Positions 12,136-23,210 are shown, counted from the first letter of the stretch. The stretch: DNA of 64,000 nt from Valencia hispanica (GCA_963556495.2 OY747702.1:48037286-48101285); one strand, 5' to 3'. Numbers and translations are program-made. Notes: generated by a model not told the origin, from the letters alone.

Positions 12136-14686
12136 GATTTGAGCTGAATACATCTCCCGAGGTGTAAGGTGATTTTTTTCTCCCTTTCAATATCTGAATC
12201 TGCATAAGAATAATACAAAACATGTTTTCTCATGTCTTGAATCCGGTCATTGATTGCTACAGTGTCCTTGAGCGCACAGGCATCCTCCGCAGCGAGGACA
12301 TCAAGTGCTTCATTCAGCTGTTTTGACCGTGTGATAGCCGATTAAAGAATAGAAAAGAGACATGAAAGTAGATGTCAAGAAAACTTAGGGAACCGACCCA
12401 CACAGATCCAAATAAAACCACCAAATAATGAGGTCAAATAATAAGAAGAAGCGATTAAATAGAGATTTTAGCAAGGATTGCATTCAGAAAGACTTGTATC
12501 TATAGGGATTTCTTTTCCTCTTATTTTTTAAAAGAAAATTTAATTTCCACACGACATAAACTCATCGTGCTTGTTTAAAAATGACGTTTAATTAGCCGGC
12601 TAATTCATAAAATTTGCAAATCAATTAGAACAGTGGGCAAGCTTAAATCAACTCACAATTTGGCTATTTAATGCTCACTTTTTTCAAAAAATGCAGTCGC
12701 GTGCACAAATTAATTTGTCATTTAAAAATGTTTTACATATTTCTATTCTCCATTTTAAGCACAATCTCTTAATTATCTAAGCAATAATGTTCTCATTTTC
12801 AAAATCATAACATGGACAAATAACATCCAGTAGTTTTGAGCAAGAAAAGGACAGGCCCTATCATCAACTTCACTGTCTTTTAACAGACCAAATAATTCAA
12901 TTTTTTTTTATTTAAAAACTGTTTAGTGTATAGGCTACTTTTCGAAAAAAAATAAGGACAAATATAAGAACAAAATCACATGCACATCGAAATGTAAGTG
13001 CTTGGGGGAAGACGGAATTCGTGTATCGACCACACTTTTTTGTTCAGATTGGTATGCATTTTAATTTAAACAAGGGATGATAAAAAAGTGTGTGAAGACA
13101 GCAAGAAATTACATTTTTTTAGTCTATAGCTAAATCATAAACAAATCTTCAGTGAGGATTTTTTTTGTTGCTTTTTATATAGCCTATATACCTATATATG
13201 TCTGTTTTTTATTTTTACAGTTTAGACAGATCCGACGGTCAACTTGAAAAGAAAAAGCCCGAATGAAGAAAAAAAAACACTTAATGTGAAAGGAAAAATG
13301 AATTTTAAAATAATGCATTTTTTTTGCGAATGTCAGTTTGATAGAGTTGTGCTTTTCAGTTGCGCGGCGAAATTAAACCACGAGGAGGCGCTGATGAGCT
13401 TTTATTATGAGGTCTCAGATGGAAAACCTGTTCAGTCTTTAGTTGTTTTACTGGTTGGCCTAAACATTTTTTAAATAAATGGTAGGGTGGAGATAAATTA
13501 TAAATTAACATAAAATAATAATTTTAAGATCTGAAAATTTTTGACTTGACCCAATCAAGCTTTAGATCGGGTTAATAAAAATTATATAAAAGATGACAAA
13601 TACATTTTACTTGAATGCAAACATTAGAGGATACTGTTCAAAGCCAATGCCATTACACAACCTAGAAATATTTGTATATAGTCTGACATATAAATTGTAT
13701 TGCATGAGAATAATTTATCTTAAATGTGTATTTATTTAAATTGCAATGAGTTCCTTAGGCCAGGAAAACATATTTATCTTAGTAATATTCACAATGCTCA
13801 CACAATCACTCTTCTTCTTCTTCCTCCATAACTGTTTTTACCTGTGCAGAGGTGGGGAGTTGAGAATATCCCTGCAATCATCAGGCAAAAAGTATACTTG
13901 TACAGTGCACAGAGTTCCTAACTTATTGTAGATTTTTGTTTTTGGAATGTGAAAGGATGCTGGCATACGCCCAGAAAAAACAGGACAAGTATAAGACAAG
14001 TCCACACACATGTTGGATTTCATAAGACCGTCTTTGTCTGACCCGCCCCTCATAATGTTAACACACAAAAACAATGGGATATTTGTGAAATGATACATTT
14101 TCTTTTTTTAAATCATACATTTCTACATGTACTTCAATTTTTGCATCATTTCAGACAGATTTTCCTATCTTACATTTTTCCTTATCTTGATTTTATTTAT
14201 TATTTAAAATATAATGAATAACAGAAGCATACACACCCCTGTGAAAATGCCAGGTTTCTATAATAGTTAACAATGAGACCAGTAGAAATCAACTCCAATC
14301 TTTTCCCAAATTTAATGTGACAAACATGCTAAATTATCCAACTGCAATATAAACAAATATCTCAGAAGGGAAATGTATCAAATATAAGAGAAATAAACAC
14401 TGCAATAACCTGGTTATATAGGTGCACACATTCTTAGAAAAATTATAAAGATTTTTTTGTTTATGTATGTTTTGATCAAATCTGGAGATGTATAGTAATT
14501 TAAGTAGTGATTTTCTCAAAAATCCTAAAATTAATGTCACGAATGGAATTTAGAGCGTGCAGTATAGCTGGGCAAAATAATTTTGCCTAAAAACAATGCA
14601 TCAGCCCATTGTAACCACAGTTTAACGCATCTATCAACAATGAAAAAGTTTGGTGAACAACAAAGACAGTGCAGAGTGGCTTTTTA
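12136..14686. other. AT-rich non-coding DNA, homeodomain-site palindrome
   Basis: No coding sequence is supported. Several AT-rich blocks have TAAT and octamer-like words, with a perfect 16-bp palindrome at 12590-12605. Frames at 13244-13474, 13838-14098 and 14334-14540 do not look like proteins. Confidence 0.4.
12590..12605. promoter_or_regulatory. Palindromic homeodomain-type site
   Basis: AATTAGCCGGCTAATT is a perfect palindrome. It places two inverted TAATT half-sites around GCCGGC, an arrangement that could be bound by a pair of homeodomain proteins. A further 'aatttgcaaatcaattag' (12612-12629) with octamer-like and TTAG words follows. Binding is inferred from the motif only. Confidence 0.3.

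Positions 14687-14749
<63 letters not shown>
14687..14749 (+). repeat. (AGAC)n microsatellite
   Basis: Nearly 16 perfect AGAC units. The tract sits exactly where the LINE sequence to its right stops. Confidence 0.95.
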
Positions 14750-15740
14750 AGTCCTGCATCTCAAAGAGATCAATCTGTAGACATTGAAAGACCTTTGCTC
14801 CCTGAGGAAGAAAAGGCGCTGTCCCTTCCTGTATGCTGCGTCTGTGGTCCACTCCAGTTTCTGATCCAGAACCACCCCCAGGTAGATGTAGGACTCAGAG
14901 TCTATATTTCCTCCCTATCCATGCAGACTGGCTGTCTTGGTGGTTTTTATCTCCTGAAGTCCACCACCGGCTCCTTAGTCTCTGTGGTGTTCAGAAAACA
15001 GTTTTTTTTTTCTCCAGTCAGTGAAGGTCTCCACCAGGTCCCTGTACTCCACCTCCTATCCACCGCTCACACATACCACAACAGCTGTATCATCTGAATA
15101 CTTCTGGATGTGGCAGGACTCTTAGTTGTGTCTGAAGTCTGATGTGTAGAGCGTGAACAGAAAGGGAGCCAAAACAGTCCCCTGTGGGACCCCAGTGCAG
15201 GATTCCGGTGTCCCAGAAACACATCTCCCCACCCTGACATATTGAGGTCTGGATATTAGATAGTCCATAATCCAGGATGTTAGGGAGGGGGCTACACTCA
15301 TACCCATAAGTTTGTTTCTCAGTATGGGAGGCTTTATGGTGTTAAAAGCGCTAGAGAAATCGAAGAATATGATCCTGACATAAGAATCAGGCACATCCAG
15401 GTAGGAGTATGCCCGGTGCAGCATGTAAAGGACTGCATCTTCAACTCCTAAGTGTTCCTGATAGGCAAACTGGAGGGGGTCTAGTTTCTCAGCAACCCGC
15501 AGTTTCATTCGACAGACAAGGAGCCGCTCCAAGGTCTTCATGATGTGAGATGTCAAAGCCACTCTTTAATCCTTCAGCTCTATTTTGGGCACCGGTATGA
15601 GACATGAAGTCTTCCACAGCACCAGGACTTTTTCTGTCTAAAAACTCAGATTGAAGAGCCTCTGCAGGGGAACTGCCAGTTGTCCTGCACAGTCCTTTAG
15701 AAGCCTTGGACAAACTCCATCAGGACCAACACCCTAATAA
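14750..15740 (-). pseudogene. LINE reverse transcriptase, decayed
   Basis: Minus-strand frames form most of a reverse-transcriptase domain. 15122-15562 gives IMKTLERLLVCRMKLRV, then FFDFSSAFNTI (first catalytic Asp), GVPQGTVLAPFLFTLYTSDF, and after a stop near 15121 the YSDDT active site (about 15094-15108). 14684-14875 then gives VVLDQKLEWTTDAAYRKGQ and FFLREQRSFNVYR, the post-active-site region. Stops and frameshifts make it non-functional. The family is CR1/L2-superfamily-like. The piece that normally follows (IFYKSVVESV...) is absent here but present in the copy at 38956. Confidence 0.85.
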
Positions 15741-15834
15741 ACAAATAACAAACTAATAGTAGCAGTTTGACCTTCGTCTCTCAAATAAAAATTTTAATTC
15801 ATGTGTGAATTTCTTTTTCAGTAGTAAGTGCAAG

Positions 15835-16143
15835 CCAGTGGTGCAGTTGGTAGCATTGTTGTCTTGCAGCAAGAAGGTCCTGGGGTCTTTCTGCATGGAG
15901 TTTGCATGTTCTCCCTGTGCATGCGTTGGTTATCTCCGGTTAATCCGGTTTCCTCCCAACAAAACAAAAAAACATGACTGTTAGGTGAATTGGTTTCTAT
16001 AAATTTCTCTAAATTGCCCTTAGGCATGAGTGTGTGCTTGCATGGTTGTTTGTCCTGTATGTCTCTGTGGATGGATGGATGGATGGATGGATGGATGGAT
16101 GGATGGATGGATGGATGGATGGATGGATGGATGGATGGATGGA
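15835..16143 (+). mobile_element. Complete SINE with 13-bp target-site duplication
   Basis: A 309-bp insertion flanked by perfect direct repeats tagtaagtgcaag (15822-15834 and 16144-16156). It begins with a tRNA-like head ('ccagtggtgcagttggtagcat'), continues through the conserved body ('tctttctgcatggagtttgc', 'catgactgttaggtgaattgg') and ends in a (GGAT)n tail. Shared with four other partial or full copies in this window. Box B is partly eroded here. Confidence 0.85.
16069..16143 (+). repeat. (GGAT)n tail of the SINE
   Basis: About 19 GGAT units form the 3' end of the SINE and run directly into its target-site duplication. Confidence 0.95.
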
Positions 16144-16548
16144 TAGTAAGTGCAAGTATGCAACCCTAATTTGCTGAGGATATTGCTTTATTCACAGCTG
16201 ATATAGAGAATAACTGCTCTGGAAAAACTTTACTTAGAAAGTTAATTTGTAGTAATATTTACAATTTTTAATTAAAATCTTAACTTTGTAAAGAAAAAAT
16301 TAAAGTAAGAAAGAAAGAGACTCCATGTTAACCTCGTCCAGATTTGGTGTTGGTTTTTACCGCTTTAAAAAAAAACTTTGTTACAGATTCACATTAACAA
16401 ATGAGGAAAAATATGAATTGATTTAATAGTTCAATTTTCTACGGAACAACCGTCAGTACTATTTATTTAATCAGCCAGAAACTATGCAGGTAGATTTAAA
16501 ACGTTTGTATATCTTTAAACCCAGAAAGTTTAGAAAGAAATGGAAAGA

Positions 16549-16618
16549 TGTATTCCTTTGATATAAATGGTGAAAACTATTGGTCAATAGTTATTACCGT
16601 TTATATCAAAGGAATACA
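16549..16618. repeat. Near-perfect 33-bp inverted repeat (70-bp hairpin)
   Basis: Left arm 16549-16581 and right arm 16586-16618 match at 30 of 33 positions, with a 4-base spacer ggtc. The arms begin tgtattcctttgatataaa. The similarity does not extend outwards. This could be a miniature foldback element or, less likely, a small-RNA hairpin. No gene is nearby. Confidence 0.75.
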
Positions 16619-16913
16619 GTGTGATAGACTGCTTTATACATGCAAATGCATTATTTGTAGCAGTAAGTAACCACAGTTGTGAAAACAGCTTTAGTAAAAC
16701 TATCCCAGAGTTAAAAGACCTTGAAATTTCTTGCATCATTCCCAAAGGTAAAGGGAGGAAAGGAAAGTCAACTCTCCCCCATGCCGAGGTGTGGGCGGTT
16801 TCTGAGTTGCGAGTCAACTTCTAACTTTTCTCCTCAAGTTAGGGGGGGGTTGGCTGTGTTGAAGGACAAAAGCAGCTGCACCAGAATCTGGCGCAGGGCT
16901 GGTTGCAGCTGTT

Positions 16914-16926
16914 GTTTCCAAGCAAC
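16914..16926. promoter_or_regulatory. RFX X-box-like motif
   Basis: GTTTCCAAGCAAC fits the RFX pattern of two inverted half-sites with a one-base spacer. It lies in a GC-richer unique stretch (about 16740-17000), which is the only reason to think it may be real. No gene start is evident next to it. Confidence 0.25.
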
Positions 16927-17284
16927 ACGCAAACACTGCTGATAGACCGGAGAGGATTGCCTCACTGGTGTCTCATCTGTCAGACAGCATGCAGACTTCA
17001 TTCCTGGTTTAGTGATATATGTACAAAGCATGTTTATATTGCAAATACTTTAAGAAAGGGTTGCACATACATTAGAACTCTCTATTTAATATAACGCAGG
17101 CAGCATTTTCTGAAAAGTTATTCTGTACATTATTGTAAATACTGTTTTTTCACAGGGATAGAACTGTGCAGTAATACCGCCAGATATGTTTCCATACTCT
17201 TATTATCAAATCAAGTCAGAAGTCTTTTAGTTGCAAATGTAAGTCAAGTCTCTAATCTCTGGTAGCGGTCAGTCTTGCAACGAA

Positions 17285-17440
17285 TCTGAAGAAGTGTCTT
17301 TAGTCAGAGGCTTCTTCAAGACTGACCACTACTGGAGATCCTTCTTGCCCACAGTGTTAGCATCCACAATGAGTCCTTTGATACTTTGATGATGTGAGTT
17401 ACAACATTTAATTTCCCTTTGGGATAAATAAAGTGTTTGT
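17285..17440 (+). repeat. LINE 3' end fragment
   Basis: It has 'tttagtcagaggcttcttcaagac' followed by 'ttaatttccctttgggataaataaagt'. The same 3' end signature occurs at 39200-39370 and 48415-48590, so these are copies of one LINE family. Confidence 0.7.
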
Positions 17441-18048
17441 AAATGTACATTGACATTTAGTCTGCCCTAAACACAAAATTGAGATAGGTTATTAATTAAA
17501 ATTGGTATTCTTTACCAAAATCTGGAATATGAACTTTTAACAGCTTTATTGTTTTCAGAACATTGAATTCAGTGGGTAAGAGGAATAACTGCTTTGGATT
17601 GTTAATACTGAAAACAAGTTTTATTTAAACCAAAGTCCTATACCATAGCGCTACTGGTTACTGATGCGGATAATATGGTTTCTACGTGCGCTTAAAGAAC
17701 TTGCAGCTTGTTTTTGCTTTTAGGATGTTTATTAACTTTGGTTTCTTTCATGTTTTCAATTATCCATTTTACAGAATTCAGGTAGGTTACATTGCAGGCT
17801 TAAAAGAGTCTGAGTCCATGCTCAAGTCATTTTCCCAGCACAGTCCTTGTTGCACAGTAGAAAACGGTTAGCTCTCCGTCAATCAGCAACACCTAAACTT
17901 CCTTTCAATCAGCTTTAAATAGCCTGGTGTTTCTCCAACCAATCAGGTCGGGACAAACCCCAATCTCACAGGTATAATATAAAACAAAAACGGCTCCTAC
18001 ATATGTTTTTAGATCAAATGCATGTTTTTATTGAGTTTTCACCTAGTT
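17441..18048. other. Non-coding DNA, nothing recognised
   Basis: AT-rich sequence without repeats or coding signals that I can name. The short frame at 17686-17871 has no recognisable product. Confidence 0.4.
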
Positions 18049-18180
18049 CAGGGGTGTCCAACTCGAGTCCTTGAGAGCCCCTGTCCTTCAACAGTTAGAT
18101 GTATCCCTTCGCCAGTATACTTGAATGAAATGGCTGAATTCCCTTATCAGCATGCCATTCATGACCCCAGCCCCCCCAGT
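18049..18180 (+). repeat. Dispersed repeat with CAGGGGTGTC terminus, truncated
   Basis: It starts 'caggggtgtccaactcgagtcc', the terminal block of a short DNA-transposon-derived repeat frequent in fish. A second copy in the opposite orientation is at about 57060-57212. Here the distal end is missing. Confidence 0.55.
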
Positions 18181-18699
18181 CTACTTTGACTTCTGTAAAA
18201 ATAAGGCTGATGAAATGTTTTTATTTAAATATAGTACAATAATTATCCCACTAAAATATAAATGTGCATTTATATTCAAAGAAAACTAACAGAAATGGGT
18301 AAACCCTACTGAATGTCAAATTTCAGAACAAATATAACAGAAATATTTTGAAGTACTGTTAAGTGTTTTTATCATGACTTACCGGTTATACACCGTGCTC
18401 CAGTTGTTCACTCTTTTAATACAGTTCAATAGAAAATTATCCATACCCCTAGTAGATTTGGATATTAACCATTTAAAGTCCGACTTAGATAGGAAATGAG
18501 AAAGGCATCACTCAAAAAATAAGACGATGTAAAATGAGTACCGAGTTTGAAAAAAAGTATCTGCTTTTATTTACTTTTTCATTTTTAATGCGAAGTCAAA
18601 AATTATTTATACACTTCTATAGAAAATGAAAAATCTGTTGGGGTGACAGCAACCAAACCTTGCTTGCTGAGCAGCCGTTTTGATTGTTTCCACTGGTAG
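18181..18699. other. AT-rich non-coding DNA, nothing recognised
   Basis: About 520 bases without a coding frame or a repeat signature that I can name. Confidence 0.4.
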
Positions 18700-18842
18700 T
18701 TTGTTTATATTCCTTAAATAGGAAACTTTTTAACTGATTGGAATGTTTGTATAAATGTATTGAAATGACTTCTTGTTAAGTGCCTTGAGATGACATCTGT
18801 TGTGAATTGGCGCTATATAAATAAACTGAATTGAATTGAATA
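18700..18842 (+). repeat. LINE 3' tail fragment
   Basis: The same tail as at 8515-8645: 'aactgattggaatgt', 'gtgccttgagatgacatctgttgtgaattggcgctatataaataaactgaattgaattgaa'-type end. Confidence 0.7.
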
Positions 18843-19578
18843 TTTGGTGATGAGGTTTCCATCACCCTAATCTTTGGCTGACTTTGGGTGGGCCAATCTA
18901 ACCAAGAATCCTCTAAACCTAAATCTGAGGTGGATATGATTAATTATGAGCCTAACTACATATTGTGTTTTATATCAGGCATTGAGGCTTTTTTTTTCCT
19001 CACTTTGTGTGAGGATAAAAAAAAAGAGATGGATTTTTAACCCCCATTAACTCGTTTTGCAGGCATGTATTGTGCATAACATTACCATGACAACCAGTCA
19101 TGTGTATACACTACAGCACTCAAAGCAACAACAATATTAACTTACTCAAATGATCTACATTGGCAGGGTTTCATCACTGATTACAAGAGAGAAACAGGAT
19201 TCAAGCACCAGATCTCAAGTTCAAGCCTAACCTCAAGTCTTTAGAGCGCAAGTCTAAGTCAAGTCTGAAGCCTTTTTTTGTAACATAAGTGTGGGTCTCT
19301 ATCTCTGAATACTGCTGTGGTATCTAATCATACACAGAAAAAAAATTTTGATTAAAAAAACCTCTTAACTTACTCTTTTGCAAAGTAGTATCATCACAGT
19401 AAGAACTGAAACAGTCTTTGAACCTGTTGAAACACATTTTTCACGTAAATCTGTTACTAAACAATATACTAACTGAAAGTAAAATCTATGACAAAATAGC
19501 ATTAGTCCATTCTCTCAGGAGAAATGCTAAGCCACAAGTAGAAATACATTGTTAACAGTTAATACTTTGGATTCTTGA
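18843..19578. other. 3' flank of p2ry2
   Basis: Non-coding. The part next to the stop codon should hold the 3' untranslated region, but I see no clear AATAAA on the minus strand close by. A decayed repeat rich in 'aagtcaagtct' words lies near 19200-19280. Confidence 0.35.
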
Positions 19579-20646
19579 TTATCTCTCAGCCTCTTCACTG
19601 GCTTTAGGAGCTGAGTTCTTACAGACCAGACCCAAACTGCTGTTTGGCTGACTTTGGTTTCTTCGTCTTGACAGAATGTGCATCATTTTGGAGCGGCAGT
19701 TATCTCCGGCCAGGAAGTACAGGATGGGATCAATGCAGCTGTTGACGCTTGCCAGTGGCCGCGTGATTTTGTAGGTGAAGCTCACGATGTTGAGGAACTC
19801 ACAGTGGAGATTCAGCACACGTGAGGTGTAGTAGAGTGTCCGTGTGATGTGAAATGGGACGAAGCTCACTGCGAACACCACCAATACCACGATGATAAGC
19901 TTGATGGACTTCCGCCGCGACCCGCTGGCCTTCTGGCTGGAGGATAATCCCTGTCTGGGCTGACACAGGGTCCGCGCCATTAGACAGTAACACACCAAGA
20001 TGACTATGAAGGGGATGCCAAACAGCAGCACCATGACTACAGTACTGTAGTAAACATAATCCTTAAATGCATCATGGTGGGTTGTGTCATGGCACAGCGT
20101 GTCATTGTCCCTCCTGGAGGTGGTGACGAAGATGAGGTTGGGCACTAAGCACACTGTCACAACACACCACACAGAGCCACACACCAGGTGGGCGTGACGG
20201 GACTTTACCATAGTTAGTACCTTGATGGGGTGGCAGATGCCAAGATATCGGTGCACACTGATGCAGGTGAGGAAGAGGATGCTGCAGTAGAGATTAGCAT
20301 AGAAGAGGAAGCGGACAATTTTGCAGGAAGCCATGCCGAAAGGCCAGTCCATGCGGTTGGCGTAGTAGTAGATGAGAGTGGGCAGCGAGAGAACGTACAA
20401 GAAGTCGGACAGTGCAAGGTGGAACATGTACACGGTACTTGGGTTCCATGGGCGCATCTTTATGAACATCCACAATGCCATAGCATTCAGGATGAAGCCA
20501 ACAACAAACACCAGGCTGTAGGACACGGGAAGCAGGATGTATTTAAACTCCTCATTAAAGCGACAGCTGGAGTTAAAGACTAATGCGAAAACCTCCGACT
20601 GCTGATGAGAACTAGAGTTCCAAAAGACCAGCTCCATGTTAGACAT
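19579..20646 (-). CDS. p2ry2: P2Y purinoceptor 2-like G-protein-coupled receptor
   Basis: Class A receptor of 355 residues in a single coding exon, normal for P2Y receptors. In mammals P2Y2 is a plasma-membrane receptor for ATP/UTP that couples mainly to Gq. Seven hydrophobic segments are visible. Cys108 and Cys185 form the usual TM3-ECL2 disulfide pair, and Cys28 and Cys282 the extra P2Y pair. HRY (132-134) replaces DRY, and DPILY (306-310) replaces NPxxY. The nucleotide-binding residues of P2Y2-type receptors are kept: His266 and Arg269 in FHITR, and Lys293 and Arg296 in YKITR. N-glycosylation sites lie at Asn10 and Asn25. CRFNEEFKY, RTLYY and YFLAG favour P2Y2, while LALSDFLYVLSLPTLIYYYA is closer to mammalian P2Y4. 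Linkage to inppl1 supports P2Y2. The integrin-binding RGD of human P2Y2 ECL1 is absent (NRMDWPF). The Met1 start has a good context; Met4 is an alternative. Confidence 0.93.
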   Translation of the reverse strand: MSNMELVFWNSSSHQQSEVFALVFNSSCRFNEEFKYILLPVSYSLVFVVGFILNAMALWMFIKMRPWNPSTVYMFHLALSDFLYVLSLPTLIYYYANRMDWPFGMASCKIVRFLFYANLYCSILFLTCISVHRYLGICHPIKVLTMVKSRHAHLVCGSVWCVVTVCLVPNLIFVTTSRRDNDTLCHDTTHHDAFKDYVYYSTVVMVLLFGIPFIVILVCYCLMARTLCQPRQGLSSSQKASGSRRKSIKLIIVVLVVFAVSFVPFHITRTLYYTSRVLNLHCEFLNIVSFTYKITRPLASVNSCIDPILYFLAGDNCRSKMMHILSRRRNQSQPNSSLGLVCKNSAPKASEEAER

Positions 20647-20669
20647 CTTAAATACAGCAGATGCAAAAC

Positions 20670-20695
20670 CTAAAAAGGAAAGAGAAACACAGAGA
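20670..20695 (-). promoter_or_regulatory. p2ry2: Splice acceptor upstream of p2ry2 start codon
   Basis: On the minus strand a pyrimidine tract (ttctctttcctttttag) ends in AG at 20671-20670, 23 bases before the start codon. The coding exon would therefore begin at 20669 and be joined to a separate 5' untranslated exon, as is common for P2Y receptor genes. Confidence 0.6.
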
Positions 20696-20749
20696 TATGA
20701 GGGTTTTCATAGCATGAATATGTCCAAACAAACATCAATTGTCTATAGC

Positions 20750-21023
20750 TGCTGGTCTGTGCAGGGTCACGAAGGGGGCTGGTGCCTATCTCCAGCTTCC
20801 ATCACAGGGCAACACAGAGACATACAGGATAAACAACCATGCACACACACACTCACACCTAAGGGCAGTTTAGAGTACTTAACCCCACAGTCATATTTCT
20901 AAACTGCAAGAGGAAACCAGAGTACCTGGATCCTTGTAAACTCCACACAGAAAGATCCCAGCTCAGGATTCGAACCCAGGACCATACTGCTCCAAGGTAA
21001 CTGTGCTACCAACTATAGCACCG
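20750..21023 (-). mobile_element. tRNA-headed SINE
   Basis: The same SINE family as at 15835, reversed. It has 'ggtgcctatctccagc', the 'cacagggcaacacagagacat' body, a box-B-like 'ggattcgaaccc' at about 20967-20978, and a head ending near 21023. It lies in the p2ry2 5' intron, about 80 bases from the acceptor, on the same strand as the gene. It is diverged by substitutions and small deletions. Confidence 0.8.
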
Positions 21024-21530
21024 AGCAGTCCCGAAACAGAGACTCAAAAAAGTTTTTAAACTACCAAGGTTTAAATAAACTGGCCGTGGCACCAATCTTT
21101 GTTGGCTTTAAAGCTTTTAAACTCCACTTACATTAACAAAATGAGAATTCAAAAACCTAGATCTTTGCACCTTTGGACTACATTCCTAGTGTGTAACAGA
21201 CAGGACTTTAACACTGTCCTAGACCTTGTTTAGTCCTCACTATATGTAGTGTAGACTTCACAGTTTTAATTCAGCCTCACTGGTAGATTTGCCAGCATGA
21301 ACAGCCTGTTCAAGGTCATGCTACAGCTATTCTAGTTTGAGGTTGACTTACTGGTGCGCTTTGGATCAGGATTGTGTTTTAGAGAGAAGAAATAATGGTT
21401 CCATCAATCACAGGAAGTCATCCAGGTCCTGAAGCAACAAAACAGCCCCCGACATCACACTACAACCACCATTGTGGTAGATATGATGTTTACCTGTTAA
21501 TGTATTGCTGGCCTGTTAATGTATTGTTCT
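21024..21530. other. Non-coding DNA in the p2ry2 intron
   Basis: No gene or repeat recognised. Confidence 0.4.
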
Positions 21531-21534
21531 TTTT

Positions 21535-21770
21535 CTGAAACTTTACTAGTTTTATACAAACAAAAAGCACGGACTAACAGACTCAGAGACAGTTTTTATG
21601 ATGTGCATCTCCTTTTATAGTTATTTATACTTAATATTTATATTTTATGTTTCTATTTAGATATTTACATTTTATATTTCGCTTTAAGGAAAGCCGTACC
21701 CAAATTTGTTGTGCTTGCGTACTTTGTATGGCTGTGCAATGACAATAAAGACTCTAATCAAATGTAGTGA
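21535..21770 (+). repeat. Possible LINE 3' tail
   Basis: It ends in 'gctgtgcaatgacaataaagactctaatc', a pattern often closing fish LINE copies. Upstream sequence is too decayed to show a reverse transcriptase. Confidence 0.4.
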
Positions 21771-22359
21771 AAAGCATACCAGCAAAGAAGTTCCACTTTT
21801 GTTTTGTCAGTCCACAGAATATTTCCCAAAACTCTTGGGGATCATAAAAATACTTTTTGGCAAATGTGAGACAGACCTTTGTGTTCTTATTGATCAGCAG
21901 CAGATTTCCCCTTTGAATTTTCCAATGAATGCCGTCACTGATCTTAACTGAGGAAGGTAAAAATAAAATCAAAACTCTTTTTTATTTCATGTATTTTACA
22001 ATTATAATAATATTGATCTAAAACTAGTACGATGACATCACAAGCTTTAAAACTGATTGAGCAGCTTGGTTCCAAATAGTTACATAATATGAGAGCTGTC
22101 ATAGAATCATAGCATGGACATATTTGGTATTGAGGCATGATCTTATAGGACAAAGCATCGTAGATATGTCTCCAACTTGGGTAAAACACTTGAATAGTTG
22201 ATCTTAGCTACTTGTTTTCTGATCAATTACGACAGTAAAAGTTGTACGTTTGGTAGAGTTTCAAGACACACATATGTTTTTAAGGAAATGTGAGACTCCC
22301 CCCAGTTGAAGCAATAGGCACGATGAATAACTGCAGCCTGTTGTACAGTCTTAAATGCT
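21771..22359. other. Non-coding DNA in the p2ry2 intron, nothing recognised
   Basis: About 590 bases. The overlapping short frames at 21706-21951, 21754-21972 and 21944-22189 lie on opposite strands and have no product I recognise. Confidence 0.4.
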
Positions 22360-23130
22360 ACATACAGCTGAAACCAGATATTTAGATAGGCTGTATATTT
22401 TTTACTTTCTTCAAATTCAGCAGATTACATACATTTCCTCAGTATTTGGTAGAATTGCCTTTAATCTTTATGACTTGGATGGATGACTTGGATTTTGGCC
22501 CATTCCTCCTGACAGGACTGGTGTAACAAAATAAGCTTCCCCATTTTCCTCCAAATGTAACAATGGAAAATATATGGTCAAACACTTCAATTTTAGTTTC
22601 ATCAGACGACAGGACTTGTCTCTAAAAATAAAGATTGTTGTACCTGTGTACACATAAAACTGTGATGTGGCTTTTTTATGTTGTTTTTGGAGTACTTGCC
22701 TCTTCTTCACTGAGTGGTCTTTCACCCCATTTTGGTGTTGGTCTTGTTTCAATTTAGATAGTTATACTCTCTCACCAGCTTCAGCCAGTATTTTCCCAAG
22801 ATCTTTTGCTTTTGGCCTGAGACTGATTATGTGCTGGCTACACACCCAAAAATGTTAATATCTGGGACACAGAACCCGTCTCTTACCTGGACAGTATGAT
22901 GGCTGGACATTCCCATCCTGTATATACTTGTATATAATTATTGGAATGGATCAATGGACCACTTTTAAGGCATCTTGATATTAAAGCTAAGGAGGATCTA
23001 GAGTTGTGAAAGTCTACAACTCCTGATATTGTGAAAGATTTCCTTTGATTTTTTGATCAAATGTTGTTGATTAAACTATCAGACGCTTAAAAATTACATC
23101 ATTTGGGTTTCCCCAGTCTGTGTAGAAGTA
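22360..23130 (-). mobile_element. Tc1-like transposon relic
   Basis: Recognisable decayed blocks include a terminal 'gctgaaaccagatatttagat', 'ttggtagaattgccttt', 'ggcccattcctcctgacagga', and (reversed transposase) 'ggtcaaacacttcaatttta-tttcatcagac'. No open transposase remains. Similar relics lie at 5835, 59540 and 62040. Confidence 0.6.
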
Positions 23131-23205
23131 TAGTGCTGTTATGTAACCTTCTGAATTGAAAGACGTGATTAGAAATATATTTGAATGTAAAGAAGAAGAA
23201 AAAAA

Positions 23206-23210
<5 letters not shown>

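Noticed and set aside
14687..16143. AGAC and GGAT arrays as a possible CRISPR-like array
   Set aside because: They are simple tandem microsatellites without spacers, in a vertebrate genome.
20230..20583. 117-codon plus-strand frame across the p2ry2 coding region
   Set aside because: Antisense shadow of the receptor gene, with no recognisable domain and no splice or start context.
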